This document shows, piece after piece, positions 41,486 to 53,815 of a stretch of 64,000 nucleotides of DNA; the stretch's first letter is position 1, and each line of letters begins with the position of its first letter. Below the pieces are notes generated by a model. That model searched no databases. It saw only the letters and a program-made list of their open reading frames with translations, and was not told the origin of the DNA. A program made the translations under genes and the position numbers. Origin of the DNA: Massilia sp. H-1 (GTDB lineage Bacteria > Pseudomonadota > Gammaproteobacteria > Burkholderiales > Burkholderiaceae_D); contig CP087969.1 of NCBI GenBank assembly GCA_024703915.1, forward strand, positions 5,766,001 through 5,830,000. Direction: 5' to 3'.

Positions 41486-41554
41486 GGAGGGATCGCAGAC
41501 CTGGGATAGATTGGGAAGAACCCGCAGCCGGATGCCGGCCGCGGGCGGCCATGC

Positions 41555-42794
41555 TTACGCGCCCGGACGCTTCATCTGGCACGACGTTGGCTGCGTCGCG
41601 TAATAGGCATCGATCTTCTTGTCCATCTTCCAGCCGTAGCCGGTGTTTTCCTGGTCATACTTGACGGCCTTGCCATCGACCTTGCTCCAGGTGCCGATGT
41701 AGAGCGGCTGCTGCAGCTGGTGGTCGACCTTGTTCATCATGACGCCGCCGTTCAGGCTCTGGAACTTGGCCCCTTCCATCGCAAACGCCACCTTGACCGG
41801 GTCGGTCGACTTGGCCTGCTTGATCGCCTGCGACAAGATGCCGATGCTGCTGTGGGTCTGCGCGGTATAGAAGTCGTCGTTGTACTTCTTCTTGTAGCCT
41901 TCGACGATGTCCTTGCCCGATGCCGGGTCGGCATTGATCATCCAGTTGCCGACAATTTTCACGTGGTCGGCGCTTAAGCCCCGCCCATCGCGGTGGGCAC
42001 GCCCGTGGTCACCGCGTAGTAGGTGTAGAAATTGGCCTTGAGGTCAGCGTCCTTGGCGGCGCGGATCAGCAGCGCCAGGTCGGCGCCCCAGTTGCCGGTG
42101 ATGACGGTGTCCGCGCCCGACGCCTTGATCTTGGCGATGTAGGGCGAGAAGTCCTTGACCTGGGCGATCGGGTGCAGGTCGTCGCCATGATCTTGATGTC
42201 CGGCCGCTTGCGCTTGAGGTATTCCTTGGCCGCGCGGCTGACCGCCTGGCCGAAGGCGTAGTTCTGGCCGATGATGTAGACGCTCTTGATGTCCTTGTTG
42301 GGCGCCATGTAGGTGGTCAGCGCTTCCATCTTCATGTCGGAGTTGGCGTCAAAGCGGAAGTGCCAGAAGCTGCACTTGCTGTTGGTCATATCCGGATCGA
42401 TGGCCGCGTAATTGAGGTAGACCACTTCCTTGCCCGGATTGCGCTCGTTGTGCTTGTTGATCGCGTCCAGCAGGGCCAGGCCCACGCCCGAACCGTTACC
42501 CTGGGTGATGTAGCGGTAACCCTGGTCGATCACGGCCTTGAGCTGGGTCAGCGACTCTTGCGGGCTGCCCTTGTTGTCGAAGCCGACCACCTCGATCTTG
42601 TGTTCGCCCGCCCATTTCTGCGTGTTGGCCAGGTCGGCGATGGTCTGGAAACTCTTGAGCTGATTCTGGCCGACGGGGGCAAACGGGCCCGACAGCGGGT
42701 CGATGAACGCGATTTTGACGGTTTCTGCCTGTGCTGCGGCGCTCAGCAAAGCGAGCGACACGGCCAGTGCCAACGGGCGAATAGGTTTGATCAT
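41555..42794 (-). CDS. Periplasmic substrate-binding protein of the Liv-type transporter
   Basis: About 412 residues. Signal peptide (LALAVSLALLSAAAQA), then a type I periplasmic binding fold: TVKIAFIDPLSGPFAPVGQN, HKIEVVGFDNKGSPQESLTQ, ITQGNGSGVGLALLDAINKH, KSVYIIGQNYAFGQAVSRAA. Breaks: indel near 42185 and altered site at 41972 (restores MGGAGADHVKIVG). Start at MIKPIRPLALAVSL with a good ribosome-binding sequence (GGATGGAGAC). The apparent in-frame run-on from the upstream ligase is an artefact. Ligand unknown. Confidence 0.87.
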
Positions 42795-42877
42795 GAGTCT
42801 CCATCCTTCGGTTTTATAGTGCGGGTCTGTGCCCTTTGCAGCAAAACGCTGCCCATCGAACTGCAAGGTGAAACGAA

Positions 42878-44530
<1,653 letters not shown>

Positions 44531-44568
44531 CGACACTCCTGTTCACGAACTGCGATAGGAAAACCCAG

Positions 44569-44590
44569 TTTCGTACGACCGTGCTAAAAC
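44569..44590 (-). promoter_or_regulatory. TetR-type operator candidate before the ligase-liv operon
   Basis: Contains TTTCGTACGACCGTGCTAAA, with the same ACGGTCGTA core on the minus strand as at 30602 and 37778. It lies 39-60 bp before the ligase start and about 80 bp before the divergent SelO gene. Confidence 0.62.
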
Positions 44591-44669
44591 AGTCAATGTT
44601 TTTCGATTGTGCATTGCAGCACACCGCTTTTTCACACCGGTTACAAGATGTAAGCAGCATACGCGGCAA

Positions 44670-46211
44670 ATGTGCAGCGGTCTAGAATCGACGCGTTACG
44701 GTACAATTCTGTCATCTTCTTTTCCACTGACTGCGACTGGAACTGCCATTACCGCCAACGACCTTCCTTTCGAAAATTCATTCGCCGCATTGCCGCCCTC
44801 GTTCTACACCCGCCTGATGCCGACTCCCCTGCCCGCGCCCCATTTTGTCGCGGCGAGCGCACGCGCAGCCAGCCTGGTTGGACTTACCGCAGAGCAACTG
44901 GCGCATGAAGATTTCGTTGCCGTTTTTACCGGCAATCACGTACCGCCACGCGCCCAGCCGCTCTCGGCGGTGTATTCGGGACACCAGTTCGGGGTGTGGG
45001 CTTAAGCCAGCTCGGCGACGGGCGCGCCATTTTGCTCGGCGAACTGCCCTCGGCCGACGGTCCGATGGAAGTCCAGCTCAAGGGCGCCGGACTGACCCCG
45101 TATTCGCGCATGGGCGACGGGCGCGCGGTGCTGCGCTCCTCGATCCGCGAATTCCTGTGCTCGGAAGCCATGGCCGCGCTCGGCATTCCGACCACGCGCG
45201 CTGACCATCACCGGTTCCAGCCAGCCTGTCATGCGCGAGACCGTGGAAACGACGGCAGTGGCCACCCGCATGGCGCGCAGTTTCGTGCGCTTCGGTTCCT
45301 TCGAACACTGGTTCTACCGCGACCATCCGGAAGAATTGCGGGTCCTGGCCGACTATGTGATCGGCACCTTCTACCCGGAACTGGCGGGCGAAGCGAATCC
45401 CTACCAGGCCTTGCTGGCCGAAGTGACGCGCCGTACCGCGCGCCTGATCGCCCACTGGCAGGCGGTCGGCTTCATGCACGGTGTGATGAACACCGACAAT
45501 ATGTCGATCCTCGGCCTGACGCTCGACTACGGGCCCTTCGGTTTCATGGAAGCCTTCGATTCCCAGCACATCTGCAATCACACCGACCAGCAGGGACGCT
45601 ATTCCTACGCCAACCAGCCGCAAATCGGCCACTGGAACTGTTTCGCGCTCGGGCAGGCGCTGCTGCCGCTGATCGGCAGCGTCGAGGATGCGCAGGACGC
45701 GCTGGGCGTGTACGAAGCCGAATTTGCCAGCAAGATCGACGAATTGCTGCACGCCAAGCTGGGCCTGGGCATGTTCTACGAGAATGACCGCGCCCTGTTC
45801 GAGGCGATGTTTACTGTCATGCATGACAACCACGTCGATTTCACCCAGTTTTTCCGCAAGCTGGGCCAGTTGCAGGTGGACCAGCCCGAACGCGACGCGC
45901 CCGTGCGCGACCTGTTCCTCGACCGCGCGGCCTTCGACGCCTGGGCCGTCGACTACCGGGCCCGCCTGCGCAAGGAACTGCGCAGCGACGCCGAACGGCG
46001 CCATGCCATGGACCAGGTCAATCCCAAGTACGTGCTGCGCAATTACCTGGCACAGGTCGCCATCGAAAAGGCGCAGAATAAGGATTTTTCCGAAGTCGCG
46101 AAGCTGCTGTCAGTTCTGGAGCATCCGTTCGACGAACAAGCAGAGAACGAAGCCTACGCCGCGCTGCCGCCCGACTGGGCCAGCCACCTCGAAGTAAGCT
46201 GCTCGTCCTGA
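44670..46211 (+). CDS. selO: SelO pseudokinase-fold protein adenylyltransferase
   Basis: About 513 residues. SelO transfers AMP to Ser/Thr/Tyr of target proteins. Seen: [38 protein letters not shown] (with altered site at 45000 repaired), EVQLKGAGLTPYSRMGDGRA, VLRSSIREFLCSEAMAALGI, and the active-site block MHGVMNTDNMSILGLTLDYG with PFGFMEAFD. An indel lies near 45200. The start is uncertain; ATG at 44670 is used because no closer ATG precedes the conserved N-terminus. The C-terminus SCSS carries Cys where eukaryotic SelO has selenocysteine. msrB follows 18 bp later. Confidence 0.9.
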
Positions 46212-46229
46212 ACCCACAAGGAATCCGCC

Positions 46230-46635
46230 ATGACCGACGATGTCAAGAAAACCGTAAAAACCGATGCCGAATGGCGCGCCATGCTCGACCCGATGGAATA
46301 CCAGGTCACGCGCCACGCCGCCACCGAACGCGCCTTCACCGGCAAATTCTGGGATCACCATGAGCACGGCATCTACACCTGCGTCTGCTGCAATACGCCC
46401 TTGTTCGCGTCCGACGCCAAATTCGATTCCGGCTGCGGCTGGCCAAGCTACTTCAAGGCGCTCGATCCGGCCAATGTGATCGAAAAAAACCGACCGCACC
46501 CATGGTATGCTGCGCACCGAGATCATTTGCGCCGTCTGCGACGCCCATCTGGGACACGTGTTCCCGGACGGCCCGCCGCCGACAGGCTTGCGCTATTGCA
46601 TTAATTCCGCGTCGCTGCGGTTCGACCCAACCTGA
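46230..46635 (+). CDS. msrB: Peptide-methionine (R)-S-oxide reductase
   Basis: About 134 residues. Zinc cysteines in YTCVCCNTPLFAS and ICAVCDAHLGHVFPDGP, the GCGWPSYFKALDP block and catalytic Cys in LRYCINSASLRFDP. A frame slip near 46495 separates IEKN from MLRTEIICAV. It reduces methionine-R-sulfoxide in proteins; its place directly after selO links two redox-responsive functions. Confidence 0.92.
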
Positions 46636-46646
46636 ATAAGAATCAG

Positions 46647-47279
46647 ATGAAACTCCTGTTCGACTTTTTCCCGATTGCCCTGTTCTTCGGCGTATACTGG
46701 ATTGCGGCCTACTTCCAGCAACCCTCGTTTGAATTTGTCGGCAAGTACATGTCGGGCATGATTTCCGGCGGCACCATCAAGCCTGACCAGGCGCCCATGA
46801 TGCTGGCCACCGCCGTGGCGATCGTCGCCACGACGCTGCAGGTGTCGTATGTGAAGCTGCGCGGCAAGAAGGTCGACGGCATGCTGTGGATTTCCTTCCT
46901 GATCATCACCGTCTTTGGCGGCGCGACCATCTATTTCCACAATGGCGACTTCATCAAATGGAAACCGACCATCATTTACTGGCTGTTCGGCGTGGTCATG
47001 CTGGTGACCCAGTTCGGTTTCAAGAAGAACATGATGCGCGAGGCGATGGAAGCGCAGATCAAATTGCCGGATGACGTGTGGTACAAGCTGGGACTGGCCT
47101 GGATGGCGTTCTTCTTCGTGCTCGGCGCGATCAACCTGCTGGCCGCCTTTGTCATCTTCAAGGACAACGACAGCGCCTGGGTGACCTTCAAGCTGTTCGG
47201 CATGATGGGCATCATGTTCGTCTTCATTGTCGGCCAGACCCTGTTCCTGTCCAAGTACATCGAGGAAGAAAAAGCATGA
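46647..47279 (+). CDS. yciB: Inner-membrane septation protein A (YciB/IspZ)
   Basis: 210 residues and intact. Five or six membrane segments: FDFFPIALFFGVYWIAAYFQ, MMLATAVAIVATTLQVSYV, GMLWISFLIITVFGGATIYF, IIYWLFGVVMLVTQFGF, LGLAWMAFFFVLGAINLLAA, MMGIMFVFIVGQTLFLSKYI. The KLLFDFFP start and KWKPTIIYWLFG block are diagnostic. It acts in cell-envelope maintenance and septation. Its stop overlaps the bolA start. Confidence 0.93.
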   Translation: MKLLFDFFPIALFFGVYWIAAYFQQPSFEFVGKYMSGMISGGTIKPDQAPMMLATAVAIVATTLQVSYVKLRGKKVDGMLWISFLIITVFGGATIYFHNGDFIKWKPTIIYWLFGVVMLVTQFGFKKNMMREAMEAQIKLPDDVWYKLGLAWMAFFFVLGAINLLAAFVIFKDNDSAWVTFKLFGMMGIMFVFIVGQTLFLSKYIEEEKA

Positions 47280-47551
47280 GCGAGCCCACCCGCGCCGAAC
47301 GCATCCGCACCGCGCTGGACGCGGCCTTGCAGCCTTCCCTGCTCGAACTGACTGACGAATCGGCCCTGCATGCAGGCCACGCCGGTGCCGCTTCGGGAGG
47401 CAGCCATTTCCGCCTCAAGATCGTGTCCGCCCGCTTCGAAGGCCTCAGGCTCGTCATGCGACATCGACTCGTGTATGATTCCGTGCACGATATGATGCAC
47501 ACGGAAATCCATGCGCTCGCCATCACTGCCCTGGCACCGTCCGAGCAATAG
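47276..47551 (+). CDS. BolA-family protein
   Basis: 91 residues and intact. BolA fold: RAERIRTALDAALQPSLLEL, HFRLKIVSARFEGLRLVMRH, RLVYDSVHDMMHTEIHALAI. The HAGH segment in the variable loop supplies a candidate Fe-S ligand histidine, as in BolA-glutaredoxin complexes. ATG overlaps the yciB stop. Conserved neighbour of yciB and ppiC in betaproteobacteria. Confidence 0.9.
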   Translation: MSEPTRAERIRTALDAALQPSLLELTDESALHAGHAGAASGGSHFRLKIVSARFEGLRLVMRHRLVYDSVHDMMHTEIHALAITALAPSEQ

Positions 47552-47670
47552 CGGGGAGCGCTTTGATTCAGCGTGTCTTAAGAAATCTGTCTGACAATTG
47601 CTAACGCATAGTAAGTAGAAGAACGAATCTGACTTGTCCTAGTAACTTTTTCCCCCAACAGGAATTGATA

Positions 47671-48452
47671 ATGACCTTTAAGCCATCCCGCTTGCTGTTT
47701 GTACTGATCGCTGCCGCTGCCGCACCTTCTTTTGCTCAAAACGTTGCCGTTGTGAATGGCAAAGCCATCCCGATGTCGCGCGCCGATGCCCTGGTCAAAC
47801 AGTACGTGGCCCAAAGCAACCAACCGGAAACGCCGGAACTGCGTGAAATGGTCAAACGTGATCTGATCTCGCGCGAAGTGCTGATGCAGGAAGCGAGCCG
47901 CCTGGGCTTCGACAAGAACCCTGCCGTCAAGCAGCAACTCGAAACCGCACGTCAAAGCATCGTCGTCAACGCCATGGTGCGTGACTACCTGGTCAAGCAC
48001 CCGGTCAAGGACGATGAACTGAAGGCCGAATACGAGCGCTACAAGACCGTGCTGGGCGACAAGGAATACCATGTGCGCCACATCGTTGCCGAAAGCGATG
48101 CCGATGCCAAGGCCATCATTGCCAAGCTCAAAGGCGGCGCCAAGTTCGACGAACTGGCCAAAGCGTCCAAAGACAACGCCAGTGCCAACAATGGCGGCGA
48201 CCTCGACTGGCGCGCTCCTGCCGATTTCCCGAAGAACTTCAGCGATGCCTTCGTCGGCCTGCAAAAAGGTGCTGTGACGGAAACCCCGGTACAGACCCAG
48301 AACGGTTTCCACGTCATCAAGCTCGACGACGTCCGTCCACTGAAAGTGCTTAGGCATTCGAAGAACTGAAGGCACAGATCGCCGAGCGCATGCAGCAAGG
48401 CAAACTGGCACAGCTGCAAGACGAGCTGCGCAAGAAAGCAGTCATCAAGTAA
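47671..48452 (+). CDS. Parvulin-type peptidyl-prolyl isomerase, copy 1
   Basis: About 260 residues. Signal peptide (LLFVLIAAAAAPSFA), SurA-like N-terminal helices (NVAVVNGKAIPMSRADALVK, REMVKRDLISREVLMQEASR), and a PpiC domain (YHVRHIVAESDADAKAIIAK, NNGGDLDWRAPADFPKNFSD, VQTQNGFHVIKLDDVRP). An altered site at 48348 hides the last 33 residues; repair gives LKVPAFEELKAQIAERMQQG. A periplasmic folding helper, followed by a paralogue. Confidence 0.9.
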
Positions 48453-48548
48453 TGTGGGCCGGGCGGCCTTGCTGATGCCGCCCTCACATCGCTTGCAGCG
48501 CACGCCCTCGCGGCGTGCGCAGTATTGAAACCGTTTAGGAACAGAATA

Positions 48549-49328
48549 ATGAAGTTGATGCCCGCCCGCTTGCTGTTGTCCTTGTCCGTCATGGCCGCCG
48601 TCCCCGCGTTTGCGCAGGTTGCCGCGACCGTCAACGGGAAGACCATTCCTTCCAGCAAGATCGAACTGGGCGTCAAGCAGTTGGTTGCACAAGGCAAGTA
48701 TTCCGATACCCCGCAGCTGCGCAGAAGCCATCCGGCGCGACTTGGTCACGCGTGAACTGATGATCCAGGAAGCGGACCGCCAGGGTTACGGCACCCGCAC
48801 CGAGGTCAAGTCGGCGCTGGAAAACGCGCGCCAGAGCGTGGTCATCAACGCCCTGCTCGCCGCTCACCTCAAGAAGAATCCGGTTGACGAGAGCGAATTG
48901 CGCGGCGAATACGCCAAGATCAAGGCCGCATGGCCAGAGAAAGACTATCGCGCCCGCCACATCCTGGTCGCGTCCGAAGACGAAGCCAAGACCATTCTCG
49001 CCAAGCTCAAGAGCGGCACCAAGTTCGAGGAACTGGCCAAGCTCCACTCCAAGGATAGCTCGGCAGCCAATGGCGGCGACCTGGACTGGGCAAGCCCGAA
49101 CCGCTACGTGCCCGAGTTCTCGCGCGCCCTGACGGCGCTGCAAAAGGCGGCGTCAGCGACGCGCCCGTCAAGTCGCGCTTCGGTTATCACATCATCCGCG
49201 TCGACGATACCCGTCCGGGCAAGCCGCCTGCCTACGAAGAAGTCCGTCAGGAACTCGGCGAAGGCTTGCAGCAACGCAAGCTTCAGAGTTACAAGGAAGC
49301 GCTGATGAAAAAAGCGAAGGTCGAGTAA
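48549..49328 (+). CDS. Parvulin-type peptidyl-prolyl isomerase, copy 2
   Basis: About 259 residues and clearly paralogous to the preceding gene with the same domain order: signal peptide (LLLSLSVMAAVPAFAQ), VAATVNGKTIPSSKIELGVK, RRDLVTRELMIQEADRQGYG, PpiC block RARHILVASEDEAKTILAKL, NGGDLDWASPNRYVPEFSRA, SRFGYHIIRVDDTRPGKPPA. Indels near 48725 and 49148. The 96-bp gap between the copies carries a GC-rich hairpin near 48500-48518. Confidence 0.9.
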
Positions 49329-49351
49329 GTCTTCCGCTTCGCGCCCCACAG

Positions 49352-49382
49352 GCCGCCATGATCGTTCCTGGCGGCTTTTTTG
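49352..49382 (+). terminator. Rho-independent terminator after the parvulin genes
   Basis: Stem GCCGCCA/TGGCGGC followed by six T residues, 24 bp after the second parvulin stop and just before the small secreted protein gene. Confidence 0.8.
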
Positions 49383-49395
49383 TTATGATGTCCCC

Positions 49396-49723
49396 ATGCC
49401 GTCCACCCTGCGCCACCTGATCGCCGTTGTCCTGCTCGTGCTGTTGCCGCTGCAGGCGATCGCGGCCGTGTACGCCGCCGGATTGGCGCCCATCGTGGCT
49501 TAGCTCCGACGCTACCATGGCGCTCGGCTGGGAGCACGATGACGACACCGGCGCAGCCTGCCAGGCCGCCGCCTGTGCCGCCGCCGCTTCGGTGGCGCCG
49601 CCCCTTGCCCGCGTTGTCCGCATGGTCACGGCCCCGCGCCAGGCCCTGCTCCCCCTCCCCGCACCGCTCTACACTTCCTACGTTCCCGACGGCCCGCAAC
49701 GGCCACCCCGCACCCGCTCCTGA
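49396..49723 (+). CDS. Small secreted protein beside the Pls-like synthetase
   Basis: About 108 residues after repair of the altered site at 49498. A clear signal peptide (LRHLIAVVLLVLLPLQAIAA) precedes AGLAPIVAGSDATMALGWEH, an acidic HDDD, an Ala/Cys-rich stretch with two cysteines (GAACQAAACAAAASV) and a Pro/Arg-rich end. No family recognised. It lies 85 bp before the synthetase start and may be cotranscribed; a role with the synthetase product is speculation. Confidence 0.6.
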
Positions 49724-49808
49724 TCCGCGAATGTGACTGGCATTCCTGGGCCGCCACGCATTGCTGGCCCCAACTGCCTCGCCCCACTTTTCTGACTTGA
49801 GCTATTCC

Positions 49809-52800
49809 ATGCCTGACCCACGCCTGCTTTCCGTCCCATCCGACATCCTGCATGGCCGCGACGATCCGTCCCTGTTGCGCGAGGAGATCCTGGCCGACCT
49901 GCTCGAACACAGCGCGCGCGACGCCCGACAAGGTCGCCCTGATGTTCGGCGCCCGCGAACTGACCTATGCCCAGCTCGATTCCCTGGTCGGCATTGCCGC
50001 CTCGCGCCTGATCGCGCGCGGCGTGCGCCCGGGCGACATTGTGGGCTTGTGGCTGGCGCGCGGCATCGAGCTGCTGGTGCTGCAGGCCGCCATCGCCAAG
50101 GTGGCGCCGCCTGGCTGCCAGTCGACCAGGACACGCCCGTGGAGCGCTTGCAGGTGTGCCTGGACGACGCGGCGGCCATGCGCGTGATCGCAAGCGAGGC
50201 GGCACTCGCCGAACTCCCTGGCGCGTTCTCCGCGGCCAGCCTGCTGGCGCCGCTGGCCGAAGGCGAAGCGCTGCTGCAGCGCGGCCCGGTCGCACCGGAC
50301 TTGCTTAGGCTGTATGTGATCTATACCTCCGGCTCGACCGGCAAGCCGAAGGGCATCGTCATTTCCCAGCGCAGCATCTGCCACTTTCTGCGCAGTGAAA
50401 ACCAGGTGCTGGGCATCGTCGCGGACGACCGCGTGTATCAGGGCTTTTCGGTGGCCTTCGACATGTCGTTCGAGGAGATCTGGATCGCCTACCTGGTCGG
50501 CGCCACGCTCTGGATCGGGCCGAAAGACATCACGGGCGACCCGGAAACGCTGCCGCGCATGCTGGCGGCGAACGGCGTCACGGTCCTGCACGCGGTGCCG
50601 ACCCTGCTCGCCCTGTTCAGCGAAGACGTGGCCAGCCTGCGCCTGATCAATCTGGGTGGCGAGATGTGTCCCGAGTCGCTGGTCGAGCGCTTCGCCCGCC
50701 CGGGCCGCGAGATTTTCAACACCTACGGGCCGACCGAAGCCACCGTCTCGGCCAGCCTGGCGCGGCTCGCACCCGGGCGCCCGATCACCATCGGCACGCC
50801 GCTGCCGAACTACGGCATGCTGGTGATCGCCACCGACACGCCCGCACTGACCCTGCTGCCACGCGGCGCGACGGGAGAGCTGTGCCTGACCGGGCCAGGC
50901 CTGTCGGCAGGCTACCTGGGCCGCCCCGACCTGACGGCCGAAAAATTCCTGAGCAATCCCTGGGCCTCCGGACCGCACGACGCGCGCCTGTACCGCACGG
51001 GCGACCTGGCCCGCATCGACAGCGACGGCACCGTCCAGTGCCTGGGCCGCACCGACGACCAGGTCAAGATCCGCGGCTTTCGCGTGGAGCTGGGCGAGAT
51101 CGAGGCGGTGCTGGCGCAGCAGGCCGGGGTCGGCACCGTGGCGGTCCTGCTGCGCAAGGATGACGGCATCGACCAGCTGGTCGCTTACGTGGTGCCCGCC
51201 AGCGGTGACCCGGCGCCCGACGGCGCGGCCTTGCGCCAGGCCCTGAACCAGCACCTGCCGCCCTACATGGTGCCGGGCCGCTATGAGCAGCTGGCGCTCA
51301 TGCCGCGCCTGACCTCGGGCAAAATCGACCGCAAGGCGCTGCGGGCGATGCCACTGACTGCCCCCGCAGTCGCCAGCGGCGAGTCCGACTTGCCTGAAAC
51401 GCCTACCGAAGTGGCCCTGTTCGGCGCCCTTGCCGTGCTCTTCCCCGGCCAGCCGATCCGGCGCGAGGCCGACTTTTTCAGCGACCTTGGCGGCCATTCC
51501 TTCTTTGCCGCCCGCCTCGCCACGGCCCTGCGGTCGAACCCCGCGTTTGCCCACGTGACCGTGCGCGACATCTACCAGAACCGCCAGATCGGCAAGATCG
51601 CCGTGGCCCTGGCCGATGCAGCCAAGCCATGCAGCGCGGCCGAGCAGGACTGGACGCCGCCTTCGGGCCTGCGGCGCTGGACTTGCGCGCTGGCCCAGGC
51701 GGCCGCCGTGCCGCCCTTGGTCACGCTGCGCATGACGCAGTGGCTGGCGCCCTTCTTCACCTACCACTTCTTTACCGGCGAACCGGGCGACTCGGTGGCG
51801 CGCGCGATTGCCGCCTCGATCGGGGTATTCCTGCTGGCGACGCTGCTCGAATTCGTGGTCGCCATCGCCAGCAAATGGCTGATCGGCGGGCGCTTGCGGC
51901 CGGGCTCCTATCCGCTGTGGGGGCTGACCTACTACCGCTGGTGGCTGGTCGACCGGCTGCTCGAAGGCGCCCCCGTCTATCTGCTGAGCGGCTGCTCGCT
52001 GTATGTGTGGTGGCTGCGCGCGCTGGGCGCCAGAGTCGGCAACGACGTCATCATCGGCTCGATGACGTTGCGCGCGCCGGACCTGCTGGCGCTCGGCGAC
52101 AACGTCAGCATCGGCAACGCCGTCAATTTCAAAAACGCGGTCGAGCGAGGACAGCTGGTGCTGGGCCACATCGACGTGGCCAACGATGCCTGCATCGCCT
52201 CGTTCTCGGTGCTGGAAGGCGGTACGCGGGGTCGGCGCGACCAGCCACCTCGAAGGGCAGTCGGCCCTACCGGACGGCGCCAGCGTCCCGCCAGGCCGCG
52301 TCTGGGGCGGTTCGCCCGCGCGCGACCTGGGTCCGTTCGTACCCATCCTGCCTAGGCCCGCCCCAATCCTTCGCCGCCATACTGCTGGGCGAGATGGTGT
52401 TCTTCGTGTTCGGGATCGTGCTCGTCTCGACCCTGTTCTTCATGCCCGTCTTCCCCAGCTTCGTGCTGATCGATACGCTTGATGAAGCTTGGCGTCCTGC
52501 CATGGCTGCAAGGCTCGGACGTCCAGGTCCAGCTGCTGCGCTACTTCGTGCTCGCCTTCCCGGCCAGCGCGGTGCTGATCCTGCTCACGGCGCTGGTCTC
52601 GGCCGCCATCCGCTGGGGCGGCCTGCCGCGCATGAAACCGGGCCGCTCGGCCGTCCACAGCAATGTCTACTGCGCCAAGTGGCTGGTCAGCCATATCCAG
52701 GAGTCGAGCATGAACGTCCTGCACGGCATTTACGCGACCGTGTTCGCTCCCTACTGGTACCGCCTGCTGGGCGCGCGGGTCGGGCGTGATGCCGAGATCT

Positions 52801-53815
52801 CCACCGCGCTCGGCGTGGTGCCCGACATGCTGACCCTGGGCGACGAAACCTTCATCGCCGATGCGGTGATGCTGGGCGACGAAGAGATCGACGGCGGCTG
52901 GATGACCATGCAGCAGACGGTCGTATCGCACCGCAGCTTTGTCGGCAACGGCAGCTACATCCCGGACGGCACCGTGCTGCCCGAGCGCGTGCTGGTGGGC
53001 GTGCACACCCATGCAGCCAACCAACGAGCGCATGGCCAGCGGCGACACCTGGCTCGGTTCGCCCCCGATTCACCTGCCCGCGCGCGAGGAAGTCAGCGGC
53101 TACCCCGACCGCCTGACCTACCGCCCTTCGGCCCTGCGCCGACTTGGCCGGACCCTGGTCGAATCGTTCCGCATCGTCGCGCCGCACGCGCTGGTGATCG
53201 CGGTCGGCTACACCATCGTGCTCGACGTGATGCTAGGCCCATGCAAGGGCCTGTGGGGCGAAGTCGCGCTCGACCTGGCCGTCTCGGGCCTGCTGTACGG
53301 GATCGGCAATTTCCTGTTCGTGATGGTGCTCAAGTGGGTGCTGCTGGGCCGTTACCGCAAGCGCGCCGAGCCGATGTGGACCCCGTTCGTGTGGCTGTCC
53401 GAAGGCGTCACCAACCTGTACGAAGGGATCGCCGTGCCGAACTTCATGCGCTACCTGCGCGGCACGCCCTGGCTGCCGGTGGCCTTCCGCCTGCTGGGCG
53501 CGAAGATGGGGCGCGGCGTCTACCTGGACACGACCGACATCACCGAATTCGACTGCGTCTCGATCGGCGACTACAGCGAATTGAACGCCCTGGCCTGCCC
53601 CCAGACCCATTTGTTCGAAGACCGGATCATGAAGATCGATCACGTCGACATCGGCAGCAAGGTCTATATGGGGCCGCGCGGCTGTGTGCTCTACAGCGCC
53701 AAGGTGGGCGACAACGCCCGCCTCGGACCGCTCACGCTGGTCATGAAGGGTGAGCATATCCCGGCCTAAGCACGGCATGGGCGGGCTGCCCGGCGGCGCT
53801 TAAGCACAAGCATGA
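49809..53815 (+). CDS. Pls/PosA-type single-module NRPS with membrane and hexapeptide-repeat domains
   Basis: About 1330 residues. Adenylation domain (about 30-520): YVIYTSGSTGKPKG, FDMSFEEIW, NTYGPTEATVSASL, GELCLTGPGLSAGYLGRPDL, LYRTGDLARIDSDG, GRTDDQVKIRGFRVELGEIE, LTSGKIDRKAL. A carrier domain with FFSDLGGHSFFAARLATAL (Ser for phosphopantetheine) follows. No condensation or thioesterase domain is seen; instead there are paired membrane segments and left-handed-helix repeats (VGNDVIIGSMTLRAPDLLAL, then a second set near VYLDTTDITEFDCVSIGDYS). This order matches epsilon-poly-lysine synthetase (Pls) relatives. Breaks: altered sites at 50303, 52350, 53764 and 53798, indels near 49925, 50105, 52228, 52365, 52485 and 53020. 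ATGA overlap with the PPTase. Confidence 0.87.

Noticed and set aside
49396..49723. Small secreted protein as a lanthipeptide or bacteriocin precursor
   Set aside because: It has an ordinary Sec-type signal peptide, no double-Gly leader and no modification enzyme other than the NRPS-type synthetase nearby.
49965..52346. 793-codon minus-strand open frame opposite the synthetase
   Set aside because: Low-complexity Arg/Gln/Gly-rich composition and exact antisense overlap with a conserved adenylation domain.
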